From NCBI GenBank assembly GCA_963281155.1, contig CAUJLY010000005.1:1178001-1242000 (forward strand): a DNA stretch of 64,000 nucleotides. Direction: 5' to 3'. A program made the translations under genes and the position numbers. Under the pieces are notes generated by a model. The model was given only the letters and a program-made list of their open reading frames with translations, was not told the DNA's origin and made no database searches. Below, piece by piece: positions 11,885-30,584 of this stretch (the first letter of the stretch is position 1; the number at the start of each line of letters is the position of its first letter). This DNA is from Rhabditophanes sp. KR3021 (taxonomy: Eukaryota > Nematoda > Chromadorea > Rhabditida > Alloionematidae).

Positions 11885-13039
11885 TATAAGGAAGATTATT
11901 ATTCAATCTGCAGAGATGCTTATAGTGGTTGGATTGAAATGTGGAAGGTTAAATATTTGAGCTCTGCACAAAACTTAGATTGCCTTAAATCTTTATTCCG
12001 TCGTTTTGGCTCTCAGGTGCAATTGTAACTGATCAAGCTTCAGTATTTAATAGTGCAGAGATTATTGAATTTTGTCTGAAAAGGAACATCATTAAAATTG
12101 ACACCCTTGCTATCATCCGGAAAGAAATGGATGTGCCGAAGTTACTGTGCAATATGTAAAGTTATTATTAAAGAAAGCAATGGTAGAAGAGAAGAAAGAT
12201 TGTGAAAGGGTGGTTCAGGAGTGCTTAATGTATTTCCATGATACGCCGGACAAATATGGAAAATCGCCAACTAAAAAAATGATTGGCCGAAGACTCAGAA
12301 CTACTATTCTGAAGGATTAGGAAATTGAAAATGAAGATAGTAACTTGTTCCAAGAAATTAAGAACGTATTTTGGCTTGATCCTGTTATGAAATTATGGAA
12401 GATGGCCGAAATCACAAAGTTACTGGGAACGGTTGGAGCCAGAATCAAGGTAAATGGTCAGAACAGGTCTAAAAATATTCACATATCTCAGTTAAGGAAG
12501 AGATATCTAAAAGAGTTCAAGGGAAATGCGACCTCTTTAAAACTAAGTATGGATGATTCTGAATACAAGCTTGTTGGAGAAGATGGAAGTTTGGTAAAGG
12601 TAGAAGGAACTGCTGATATTGTCGATACGAGCCCATCACCCATTCAAATTAGTGCAAAAGAAGAAGCGGAAACTCCAAGTAAGAAGGATGGATCACTTAA
12701 TGAAAACAAAGTTTTAGAGTCAAAGAAACATCTCACAATTTAAGTCAAATCTATACAGCTCTAATATTTGAGAATATGATAAAGAAGGAGTTCAATTGCA
12801 GTGATGGATATGCAACTCTTATTGATGATTTTAGTCGAGGTTCGGGATTAACTGCTGGTCAATTGATGCCTCTATTGGACATTTCCCCTGATAATTCCAG
12901 TAGTGAAGACATTGCTGACACTGATTTGAGTCTTACTTGTACTGAAGATGAAAAGGATCCTGTATACGAACCTTCGAAATATTATCAGAAAATCACTGCA
13001 CCTTCACGGAAATCATTGCGTAGAAGTTGCAAGAAGTAG
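11885..13039 (+). pseudogene. Decayed Ty3-type retrotransposon integrase
   Basis: A broken integrase core spread over three frames. First DAYSGWIEMWK leads to LFRRFG. A frameshift is followed by AIVTDQASVFNSAEIIEFC (the second catalytic Asp region), then in another frame YHPERNGCAEVTVQYVKLL (the catalytic Glu region). Downstream comes a typical post-integrase tail with WLDPVMKLWKMAEITK and an ISQLRKRY motif, then an acidic tail to about 13039. Stops and frameshifts show it is dead. It differs in sequence from the intact element at 18.5-23.2 kb, so it derives from another lineage. LTRs and gag were not found. Confidence 0.75.
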
Positions 13040-13204
13040 TAACGGCGGTAATGTTGTATATTTGGATACACATTTATTACTTGCATTTATGAATTTAGTT
13101 TATGTCGTCATCACTCATTTTATATTATAATTTTGCATATATTTAAGATGATGATTTTGATACAGTCATTAATACTAGTTTAATAAACGTTTCTTATCTA
13201 TGTC

Positions 13205-13411
13205 ATGACTGAGGGTCAAAAGGAAGGTAATAGGAGGTACGATGAAGCAGTAAGGGTCATTCCCATCTACAAGAAGGAGGACGGCTGTTTAAAGATATTT
13301 ATCAAGAACATGGATACAATCAAATCTGCCTTACTGCTAAGTCGTTCAATTGATGAGGATTTAAAATTTGATATTGTTGATATTCCTGGAAGATCGAACT
13401 TTTTAATTTGA
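13205..13411 (+). CDS. Short hypothetical reading frame
   Basis: A 68-codon frame with balanced, hydrophilic composition (RVIPIYKKEDGCLKIF; SIDEDLKFDIVDIPG) follows the integrase remnant. It may be the fragment end of the same dead element or a chance frame. There is no recognised domain and no supporting splice sites. Confidence 0.2.
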   Translation: MTEGQKEGNRRYDEAVRVIPIYKKEDGCLKIFIKNMDTIKSALLLSRSIDEDLKFDIVDIPGRSNFLI

Positions 13412-13723
13412 CTGTCTTAATAATAATTTTAAGTAATTTATGTCTTTCTAATTGTAATAGCAATTATTTAATATACACAATAAAATTTATAAATATCTTC
13501 TTTTTATATTTTCTGTCACTTTTCCACTTATAAACAAATTTAATTTTTCTAATATAAAGCATAATTGAACCTTCACATTCATTAACAAAACCTTCCGTTA
13601 ATCCACGACTTAATCCCCTTAAAATGCAAATGATCATCACACCCGAAACAGAAAGTTCTTTTAATAAAAATTGATTGATGCAACTTTACTTCCCATGACA
13701 ATACTTCCAATAATATACTAAAA

Positions 13724-14268
13724 ATGTTTGACGTTACTGAAGATGGCAGACCTAGAAACTGGACTAAGACTATTTCTATTATAACTGTGGTTTCAGTTGT
13801 CAATATTGTTATATTTGTCGTAATTAGGTATTTATTGGATGCTGAGAATGAATTTGATGAACCTTTGATCCAAGGTTTGTACGTGTCATAAGAGTTGATC
13901 TATTTTTATTAAAGGTGAAAACAGAGAAGTATTAACTCAATTTTTGGGTTTCTTTGCCTTAACATTTTGTTTTGGTTGCTGGTGTTGTTTCTGCTGTGGA
14001 GGATTACTGTTAAAGTAAGTAATATCAAATTTAGTATCTAAATGGTAAATAATTTAGATACGTCTGGTCATGCCACTGTTCATGCCTAGATTTTGGAAGC
14101 TTCCGCGACAAAGGCGTCTTCCAAAGGATTGGCAAAGAAATAAGAAGTTTCAACCCCACAAAGTTTAACATCACCAAAAACAGTAAAGTCAAGGACTTGC
14201 CTATTATAGATGGTACTAAACTCGAATTAGGCCTCAAAAAAGTAACCATTCAAGATGAAAAACAATAA
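13724..14268 (+). CDS. Small two-span Cys-rich membrane protein, unknown
   Basis: Three exons (13724-13874, 13915-14014, 14058-14268) separated by introns of 40 and 43 bp with correct phases encode 153 residues. None of the three is long enough alone to stand out. The N-terminus is short and polar, followed by a hydrophobic span (ISIITVVSVVNIVIFVVI), a polar loop with acidic residues, then a second span unusually rich in aromatic residues and Cys (FALTFCFGCWCCFCC). A further Cys cluster follows (WSCHCSCLDFG), then a basic cytosolic tail. The Cys pattern suggests palmitoylation or metal binding; this is inference. I do not recognise the family. Phase consistency across both introns is the main support. 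Confidence 0.65.
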
Positions 14269-16500
14269 AAATTATTATTAATCGTACGCAATCACATGGT
14301 TCATCCAACTTAACATGCCAAATTTCACACTTTAATCGTCATCATCTATACATGACTATACTTTCATGGTGAAAGGTTAATCAGGCCGTCTCATGCCATA
14401 AAACTAACGATACAACAACTACACATATAAATACAACATTCTATTACTCCCTTCTTCACATTAATAAACTTTTTACAACCAACAATTTGTCCACTTTAAT
14501 AAACTTATTTATATCACGATTTCTGCCCTTTACAGGCAATAGATTATGATAAAATGAAGATTGTTTTATGATTGTGGGAAACAGCTAATTATTTCGTCTG
14601 CCTCTCTTTGAGCAATACCAAATATATATTTATTTGTTTAGATAATATAACTATACAACTGCAAGGGACTAACTAAACTTTTGGTAACTCTTCAAAAGAT
14701 AATCTTTACCCCTCAGAACTTGTTTCAAAAAATTATTTTTTATACTTTTCCTTAAATTCATTCTCACTTTTTGAGTAATGATAAGAAAGACTTGTTTGTT
14801 AACATCTTGTTCTAGTTAAAAAGATTCAATAACAAATAAATGTATATCTTCTCTGTTCAAAAAATAAACATTTCCATTATTCTTTATAATAGCGGGACAC
14901 AAAGATTTACATATTTTGAACAAAAACACATTGTTGCAATCAAACAATTTTTTGCCATTTCATTCGAAATAAAAATATTTTTCCTTTTAATTGTTGTTTA
15001 TTTTGCTAAATATTTCTGCAGCAACCATACTCTATTATTTGAAGGTTGTTGCTCGAATGTTAATATAGCATGTTAAAACATGTTAAAGAGCTTTTTTTAA
15101 TATAAAAGAAACTTTATACGGATGAACAAATATAAAATGTATATTTTCATTTGATAAAATTCACAATTTCGTATTTTTAAATATTGAATGACCCTCGCCA
15201 TTATTTCCTTAATTCATAACAAACTTCAGACTCTTTAGCAGATTAACTTCATTTATCCAAAACAAGATGGATTTTACTTTTTCTTTACAAATTGTCAACA
15301 CTAGTACGTCAAAATCTTTCTTTCCCATCACTGAAACATTCCAAAACTTAAACAAGACTTTTCGACTTTAATGCACAGCTATACAAACAATTGACCAGGT
15401 ACGACCTTTTTAGAAGACAATTACATTTTAATAGTTCTTTGTTTTCATCCTGTCAAAGATCTTTTGACACCTTCCAGTCTTCTCATTCGAAGATTAGTGA
15501 CAGCCTTAAATCTGTTTTACTAAATTGGACTACCAAATAGTACTACCAACTTCTTGGTGGTTTAATTTATTTATTTAACTCTAAATTCAATAAATACAAC
15601 TTCCTTACCTCAAACGCACCTTTATTTGTACTCTGCACATATATTTCATCAAACCCCCAAAACATTCATTTATAGACAATTCAATATAAATGTATGAACA
15701 AACAACATACACACACCAAATATCATATTTATCTATTATACATATCTATTTCTTTACAACAATGCGCGAACAAATGTCAACCGTTCTCTTTCATTTCCTT
15801 ACAACAAATCAAAGCATTGCCAAAATATCACTTATCTGGTTATTCCATCTATAGCCTGATGTTGTGTAATTTTTCATCTGAATGGCAGCTATTAATTTAA
15901 AAGGCTGTCACATCAAATAAATATCTGTTTTGACATCGCCGCTACCTTTTTTTAACAAAAATATTTGACGTAAATAAAAGAATAATATCCCTCATTAACA
16001 CCTCTAACCCAAAAATCTCTTAAATACTCGAACACAACTGTTGGCGATCATCATATCTCATATCAACTTATTTCTTTTAAACATAGGACATCACTTCGTT
16101 ATCATTCATGCCACTACATAAATAAACTAACTAATATAAATAATAGCTATCTATCAACACACGATCTTTTTAAAATTATTTATTACTACTTCTTCTTACA
16201 TTTTTTGGTAAAGTTTCTTCTTCTGTAAGTTAACTAGCCAGTCTAAACCTCGTTCAGACCCTATTCTATTAAATTAAAATCATTTAATCGCAGAGATGGT
16301 CAATTGCTTACAAACTGATTTATAAATACTTATGTATTTGCTCAAATATTGTACTATACCTTTATTTATATTGATTTTTATATGATGAGGGGGTGAATGA
16401 ATTATGTATTTTTTCATGGCTTGATCATCCCCTATTTATAATCTATATAACGTCTTCGTTGATTCACCTTTTGTCGATAATGAACATTTAGTTATTTCTC
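14269..16500. other. Intergenic, no gene seen
   Basis: About 2.2 kb of very AT-rich DNA. Open frames near 14.84 and 15.69 kb have low-complexity translations and no splice or codon support. No RNA gene was recognised. Confidence 0.55.
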
Positions 16501-16509
16501 ATTTTATAG
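16494..16509 (+). promoter_or_regulatory. Candidate trans-splice acceptor for claudin-like gene
   Basis: The tract TTTCTCATTTTATAG ends 41 nt before the claudin-like start codon, with no upstream exon visible. It is consistent with spliced-leader addition. Confidence 0.35.
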
Positions 16510-16550
16510 ACAACTTCCAAGTCTTGTGAATAAACGAACCTTCATATAGA

Positions 16551-17251
16551 ATGGTTGCCCAAACGACAACTATCGAAACTATAACGGTAGTCCGACCATT
16601 AAAGGTAATTAAAGCAACTAATTAATTAAATTTTAATTTATCTAGATAACTGCTCTAATTTGTCTATTGATATCCCTGGCTCTATTGGTAGTAGCTCTTG
16701 CCACTGATTACTGGCTCCGAACAGCTTCTTTCCACAAAGGCTTATTCAGAGAATGCACCGACACGAATGACGATGCCCGTACTCGCCCAGTTAGTGGTGC
16801 TCCCCCACCGGGAGAATGCAAAAAACCTTCCGGTGAGGCGTATGTCAACGCTGTTATTGCTTTAATGATAATAGGTGGTATTTTTACTATTTTCGCTTTA
16901 GTCACAAATATATTAGGCCTAAAGTCAGATGATCATCACAGAAAGTATGTCTTCTACAAAGTTGCAACCTCAACTGCTCTATTCACAGTATTATGCCAAA
17001 TCATCTCCCTAATCCTCTTCCCAGCCTGCTTCTACGTTCGAATGTCTGATTACAATATCAATAATTGGGAATTCGATTGGAGTTACGGAATTGCTTGGTG
17101 CAGTTGTATGTTTGCCTTTGGAGCGTCTCTCTTATTAATTTGTGATAAAGAACACGAGGAGGTTTATTACAAGGAAAAGACTGTTTATAATCCACCTCCT
17201 GAGTTGGCTGGAACTAATGGCATGAAGCAAGCAAGATCACCTTTGATGTGA
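16551..17251 (+). CDS. Claudin/PMP22-family tetraspan membrane protein
   Basis: Two exons, 16551-16604 and 16646-17251 (intron 41 bp), encode 219 residues. Four hydrophobic spans are clear: CLLISLALLVVALATDYW, VIALMIIGGIFTIFALV, ALFTVLCQIISLILF and WCSCMFAFGASLLLIC. The first extracellular loop starts with ATDYWLR and has GLFRECT followed later by GECKKP. This matches the claudin-fold pattern of a Trp, G-L-x-R/W and two cysteines that form a disulfide. The short cytosolic tail ends in a basic/polar stretch with KTVYNPPPEL. Nematode relatives (VAB-9/TMEM47-like, CLC proteins) act at epithelial junctions or as channel accessory subunits. Which subgroup this belongs to is not decidable here. Confidence 0.75.
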
Positions 17252-17922
17252 TTTTGGTCTAATAATAATAAGAAAACGATCCCAGTCCATATCATTTAAT
17301 ATACTATTTTTTATATTGTTGTATATAATTTTGAGAGATTTAGCAATAAAAGACATTTAAATTTTTGCATAGATACATACATTTTTGTAGATGCTTACTA
17401 CTAAAACATTTTATACACATATTCAGACATTTTTTATTGTTATTTTTCCCTTAACACAACTGCCTCTTTTTAGTCTATTAAATATAATATCTGCCCAAAG
17501 TAAATATGTTTTGTCTGTCTTTTTAATTCAACAACACATTCCTTCTTCACATGTTACTTTACAAATGTGCTTATCTTTTTTTTTATAATTATCAGTAAAC
17601 TGATTACATGAAAATGTGATTGTTTAAGCATTAAAATTACCACTCGAATCCATAAAACCTCATTCCAAGTCAAGAATATATATTATTCGATTTTGACAAT
17701 TCCCTCTGAGATGATGTTTTTGTTTAGATGTATTCAATACGCATTTATTCATACGTTTATTCCATAGTAAAAATTTATTTGAGTATGTATGTGTAAGAAG
17801 TGAAGTTGTCCGAAACTTACACATTACATATGTTTATAGTAGGTATTGATTGTGTTGCATCAACCTATAATTTGCCAATTTAATGCTTGACCTATTTTAA
17901 AATCGTTTCTTGTATCAACTAT
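17252..17922. other. Intergenic, no gene seen
   Basis: AT-rich spacer containing the 3'UTR of the claudin-like gene and the upstream region of malic enzyme. No coding or RNA feature recognised. Confidence 0.55.
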
Positions 17923-17934
17923 CTTTTATTTTAG
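17923..17934 (+). promoter_or_regulatory. Candidate trans-splice acceptor for malic enzyme
   Basis: The acceptor-like tract ending in TTATTTTAG lies only 6 nt before the malic enzyme ATG. Such a short leader after a 3' splice site is typical of trans-spliced nematode mRNAs. Confidence 0.45.
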
Positions 17935-17940
17935 TTAAAG

Positions 17941-25727
<7,787 letters not shown>

Positions 25728-25932
25728 GTTTATTGCATTTTTAATTAGATTGGTAAAGCAAATGTCTTAATTCATGTTTTGAGAATAAAAGTTTTAAATA
25801 TGTTTTGCTTATATTTGTTATTGAAAAGGCATTTGTATTTATAAATAAAATAAGGTGTGTAGGGATGAATTCATTTATCCATGAACTTACTTAGTCATTC
25901 TCAGATTGTTGACTTTTATTTTCATTTCAAAC

Positions 25933-27228
25933 ATGGCTAACAACGGCTTATTTCAAACTACCAAAACATTAAATGAACTAGTAGCTGCGTTAAACGTAAG
26001 TAAACAACCTGCTTAAGAAAGTAATTTAAAATTCCAGGAAAAAGTCAATGACCTGAAAGAAGAAAATGTGAGCATTGAACATGTAGCGAATTTTTATAGG
26101 TACTGGAAATTACAAAATTATTGAACGAGTAAAAATAGTATTGTTATGAAAAAGTGTCAAATTCCGATTTCAACTTTAAACATCAAAATTTTGTAAAGTA
26201 TTTATTAATTTGCTTTTTATAGACAGCAATTTAAAGAAATTTTGACGCATTTACAAGATGTTATAAATAACCAAAACGAGGAAATTGAAAGATTAGAAGA
26301 AATTCTGGATGGTGAGAAAGAAAGACATGAGAATGCGATAAAAAAGGTCGAATTAGCTGGTCAGGATAAGCTAGCTAAAATGGTGGAGGATAGTGAGAAG
26401 ATTAGGCTGGAGAATTTATTGATGAAAACACAGCAGAATGCTCATCAGCATATGAAGTTGGAGATGGAAGGGTTGTATGAAAGGATGGAGGAGATGAAAG
26501 CTGAGTTGGAGGAAAAGAATGAAAAGATTAGTAAGAAAGAATTAAAAGAACGTGAAATTGCTATTATTACAAGTGATCGCGTTAGAAAGGAAATGGATGT
26601 TGAGCATGCGGAAAAGATAGCTAAGATTAAAACTGAATTGCAAGTGCAGAATATTGCTGAATTGTCGGCTTCTAATGAAATGGGGCGCAAATTGAAGGAG
26701 CAAATTAGAGAGAAGGAAAGGAATATTGAAGGTTTGCAAAGACAGGTTGATTCGTTCGAGGAAAAGGTAGAAGAGTTGTCGCATATCATTGATAATAATG
26801 AACGAGATAAGGAGAAAGTTGAATCGCAGGTTCAGAGAATTTCTGCTCAAAATGACAAGGCATTGAAAGAAATTAGAAAGATGTTTGAAGATTCCGAGAA
26901 ATCAAAGCTACGTGAAATCGAAAAACGGGAAAAAAGAATCTCTGACCTCAGAAAAGAAAACGACTTACTAAAGAAAGATCTATTCAAAGAAAAGAAACGT
27001 TCACAAGATCTTTTAACCGATGTTACAAAAGAACAGGAACTTCGCAAGCAAACAACTGACAAACACAAAACTCAAAATCGCATGTTACGTGATCTCAAAC
27101 AATTTTTCAGCTTAAAACTCTCGAACACAGGTGAACAATACATAGATACTATCTTCGGAGAAAATAGAATGGCCATTTTTGCTAAATTGACTTTGTTATT
27201 ACAAAATATACCACAACTAGAGTATTAA
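25933..27228 (+). CDS. Coiled-coil protein, unknown function
   Basis: Four exons, 25933-25995, 26038-26067, 26100-26128 and 26223-27228, encode 375 residues. The second intron is only 32 bp (GTGAGC...TATAG); removing it is what joins LKEEN to VLEITKLLNE and keeps the heptad pattern. Almost the whole protein is a charged coiled coil (about residues 15-330), followed by a short folded-looking end (LKLSNTGEQYIDTIFGEN). There is no signal peptide or membrane span. It could be cytoskeletal or centrosomal, but I recognise no family. It starts 206 bp after the malic enzyme stop on the same strand. Confidence 0.75.
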
Positions 27229-27512
27229 TTAAATAAAGTTTATGTTTAATTTAATTAAGGTCATATTAAAAACGCTAACATATTTTTTGATAGCGTAGTA
27301 GTTAAAATACAAATCATTAACAAAGTAAAGAAGTCTTTGCACAACAAAATAAAAACGAAAATGTTGAATGTGCACACAACAAATTAAAAACAGAATAATT
27401 GAGTATTAAGAGATTGGCTTCCAACAACAATTTAAAAACAGAAATGATGCTAACTTTGATCCTGCTTTACCAGAATACGATCAAATCAGAAATACTGAGT
27501 TGCTTTTGTCCT

Positions 27513-28957
27513 TTATCCCAACTTCTTCGGAGGCCACGGCAAGTCAACTTCCTCAACATCCAGCTGCAGGATATCAACAGTTCCAGTTTCTAAGCCCAGC
27601 AATTCACTCAAGCACGGCCTAGTCCTCCCAAAATCTCCATGCACAAACTCTTTGACGTAGGTTCCTGCTTGAGTAGACATCCTTATATAGAAGTGGAAGG
27701 GATCCATCTGAAGAGCAGACATAGAATTAATCATGCGTGGTCGGTCCATGAGGCAACGTCTTTTTAGGACACGGACAGGGGTCTTTTGTATTAGTTGGAT
27801 GGGTGCTTTTGTTGCCAGCTCCTTCAGAAGTTCCCCATCTAGAGGAACTTTTGAATAACAGTAGGCAGTATAACTTTTTTGCTTATCTTCTTGACCCTCA
27901 ATAAGGTTGTCGATATCCTTAGTCGTAACCCGTACTAAGCTGTTGATCTTGATGTCAGTGCTAGCTTTGTTGATTTGATCTTGCAGAGACCGGCAATTGG
28001 ATTCCATATCGCACTTTCCCCATTCATGGCAGGAAATTCCTTTGACAAGTCTTGCATTCTTCAACTCTACCGCAAAGGGTCTTCCCTCTCCAAGCATCCT
28101 TACATCGATATCCTCCCTTCCAGAGGCCAAAAACTTATGAGAGTCAGCTTTGGTGAAATCCTTCAAGATATTTCCAATCTTTTCAGAAACAGAATTGCCT
28201 GGAATCGACGGCGTATCGATATCAACGGACCAGGGCGATTGTGGCAAGCATCTAGAAAACTTGCAGTACCTCCCAGCAAGATAAATGGCTTCTCTCTCCA
28301 GTTGGACTGTCGCTTCCAATTTAGTCGTGGGCGAAGCCATCTTGAATGAACGGCATTGTTCGACGGTGAGCCGATTTCCAAAGTTCGAGACTTTGTTTTT
28401 GTTGAATCCTTCATTAGGAACAGGTTCCGTCTTTCTCTTCCGACTGCTCCCATACGAAGAGTACTCGTTAGGAAAGGCAAATAGCAGGAAGTCGTTGTCT
28501 TGGGTTTCGTATTCCTTGTTGTCCAGGTTGATCGTGACAGTAAAATCTGAGGAGAGCGTTGGCTTATACCCAAAGGACTAAAAGACATAATTACAAATAA
28601 GTAATTTGAAGAACTTACAGCATTAATTTGACTCATAAAGTAATCAGACGCCTCATTCTTAAAAGCTTTCTTTCCAAAGGATTCTCCATCTTTAAAGTAG
28701 ACTTTTCTCAGAATGTATTCACGAAGATGGAAGGACGTAGGTAGATTCAATGCAAAAATAAACGTCGACGTATCGAACCCTTCACCTTTTAGCCTAGAAT
28801 TTGTGTCCTCAGCTACTTTAATCAGCAACTGATCATCAAACAAACCCATGCAAACAGCGCATTTAAAGCATTCATCTGTCTTTACTAGAGTTATATCTTC
28901 ATTATAATCTATTTTGGAGCAATGCTCACAAACAACCAGATTTAGTTTATTCTCCAT
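27513..28957 (-). CDS. PUS10: tRNA pseudouridine synthase PUS10
   Basis: PUS10 makes pseudouridine 54/55 in tRNA and also has an RNA-processing role in animals. Exons 28619-28957 and 27513-28577 (41-bp intron) encode 467 residues. The N-terminal THUMP-like part has two CxxC pairs (VCEHCSKI, KCAVCMGL) for zinc. Family blocks are AIYLAGRYCKFSRCLPQSPW, then SGREDIDVRMLGEGRPFAVE, which holds the catalytic Asp. C-terminal blocks are QKTPVRVLKRR and STQAGTYVKEFVHGDFGRT, ending in VEEVDLPWPP as in the human enzyme. The start is the ATG at 28957. The protein is shorter than the human one (529 residues), mostly in the middle insertion. Confidence 0.93.
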
Positions 28958-29271
28958 CAAAAAAAGGCTTTGGAAATAAAATAAATTTGAATTGCAAGCG
29001 AGTCGTTGGGATTACGCGTATCATCACCAAATCTCGACACGATTTTCTTTACCAATTCAAACTAAACATTTGAAAAGTATTTAAAAAGATTTGGAAAGCA
29101 TTTAAAAGACAACATTTATTTAAAGAAAGGAGATGATTGATAAAAATTACATTCGTTTATCATAAAAACAAGTTAACAATAAAACAACAGAAAAACAAAC
29201 AAAAATAATGAATTGTAAAAAGTATCCAAACCCACAATATTCTTTTTCAAACAACAAAAACAGGCAGAATT

Positions 29272-30335
29272 TTACTTCTTGGATTTGATCGGTCTGTATT
29301 CGGCAGTAACAACGGCGTGGTCTCTTTCGTAAGGTTCGAGGGTTGCTTGTTCCTTTGGCTTGAATTGCTCTTCTTTAAGTTTTTGGCATTCTCCAGCAAA
29401 GACGGACTCTGGTTCGGCGGTTGAATCGACGCAGTTGGCTTTAATTGAAATGACAGCGTAACCTCCGTTCTTCAAGAAATATTGGGCGTTGAGGGCAACG
29501 ATTCTAGCTTGATCTGGTTGAGCGACATCTGAGAAGATTGTGTCTACCATGCCGACGAGCATGCGATATTTGTGGGGATGGCGAGCATCATCGACGATCG
29601 GAATAACATTTGGTCTTTTCTTGGCAACTCCAAGAAGATCACGGCCTGAGCGGTGAGAAAATTCAACTGCATACACCAAACCTTCTGGTCCAACGAGATC
29701 TGAGCAGTGAGAGACAGTAGTCCCTGAAGCAGCTCCGAGGTAAAGCAACTTGGTGCCTGGCTTGATGTGGATGTTTTCAATTCCACCCATCATGGCAGCA
29801 GCCAGCTTTGATCTGAATGGATTCCAAATTCTGTATTCAGTTGGGACGCCAGCTACTTCGACAGAGACTCTTTTTCTCCGTATACGGATTCTCCCACAAC
29901 CATGTTCTTGGTGGCGAGAGCATCTTCCTTTCCTTTGACGATGAAGACTCCTTCGTGTCTGTGAGGTTCTACAATCACTGTTTTGCCTCCTCTCATCCCG
30001 ACTCCTGGTCTTCCTCCACGGCCGCCACGATCTCCTCCGCGACCTCCGCGACCGCCACGATCTCCGAATCCACCTCTGCCTCCACGGTCTCCACCACGGC
30101 CTCCGAAACCTCCACGGCCTCCTCCGAATCCACCTCTGCCTCCACGGTCTCCACCACGGCCTCCGAAACCTCCACGGCCTCCTCCGAAGCCTCCTCTGCT
30201 GCCTCCACGGTCTCCTCCGAATCCACCTCTGCCACGGAAACCTGCAAATGAATTAATTTAAACTCCGAACCCACAAAACTAACCTCCTCTGTCTCCGCCA
30301 CGGCCACCTCTTGAAGGACCATTAAATTCGCCCAT
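29272..30335 (-). CDS. FBL: Fibrillarin, snoRNP 2'-O-methyltransferase, with 1-bp frameshift
   Basis: Fibrillarin is the catalytic subunit of box C/D snoRNPs and methylates rRNA and histone H2A. Exons are 30284-30335 and 29272-30241. The protein begins [14 protein letters not shown] and has a Gly-Arg-rich GAR domain to about residue 110. Then come [18 protein letters not shown] and GESVYGEK. The methyltransferase domain has [12 protein letters not shown] (SAM site), [40 protein letters not shown] and [12 protein letters not shown], ending with [11 protein letters not shown]. Between GESVYGEK and VSVEVAG the frame breaks at an A5 run (29871-29875 on the plus strand); one more A would restore it. 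Exon lengths total 1022, one short of 341 codons. Either a sequencing indel or an inactive allele. Confidence 0.95.
30063..30182 (-). repeat. 60-bp exact tandem duplication in fibrillarin GAR domain
   Basis: Bases 30063-30122 and 30123-30182 are identical. Each unit encodes 20 residues of Gly-Arg-Phe repeat in the fibrillarin GAR domain, so the reading frame is kept. Confidence 0.95.
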
Positions 30336-30584
30336 CTTATTTTATGTATTAAGTCTATAAAAACAATATAAATTATTATTACACATTTAAAAGCCAAAAA
30401 CATTAAACAACACAATTTAGGTAAGGAAATGTAACTTAAAAAAATAGTCCAAAAAGCAGTTTAAGTTGTTGGTGGGGTATGTCTATACTACGGTAGACAG
30501 GCCTTCTTGGTGGGAGTTGGTGGGTGCGTAGAGGTAAGTAGTGTAGTGCTATAAAGAGACTTTTACGTTTGTTAAGAGATTAAG
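30336..30584. promoter_or_regulatory. Shared 249-bp divergent promoter of fibrillarin and MMS19
   Basis: The only space between the two divergent start codons. It must contain the 5'UTRs and promoters of both. No specific motif was recognised. Confidence 0.5.

Noticed and set aside
14840..15900. Hydrophobic frames at 14.84 and 15.69 kb
   Set aside because: Phe/Ile/Tyr/Lys-rich translations are expected from AT-rich spacer; no conserved motif.
29817..30261. Plus-strand Ser/Thr-rich and Pro-rich frames
   Set aside because: Antisense shadows of the fibrillarin GAR repeat; repeat periodicity explains the open frames.
29993..30415. Minus-strand 140-codon frame rich in Glu/Val opposite the fibrillarin region
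   Set aside because: It is the wrong frame of the Gly-Arg-rich repeat; the GRGG frame joins the fibrillarin exon in phase.
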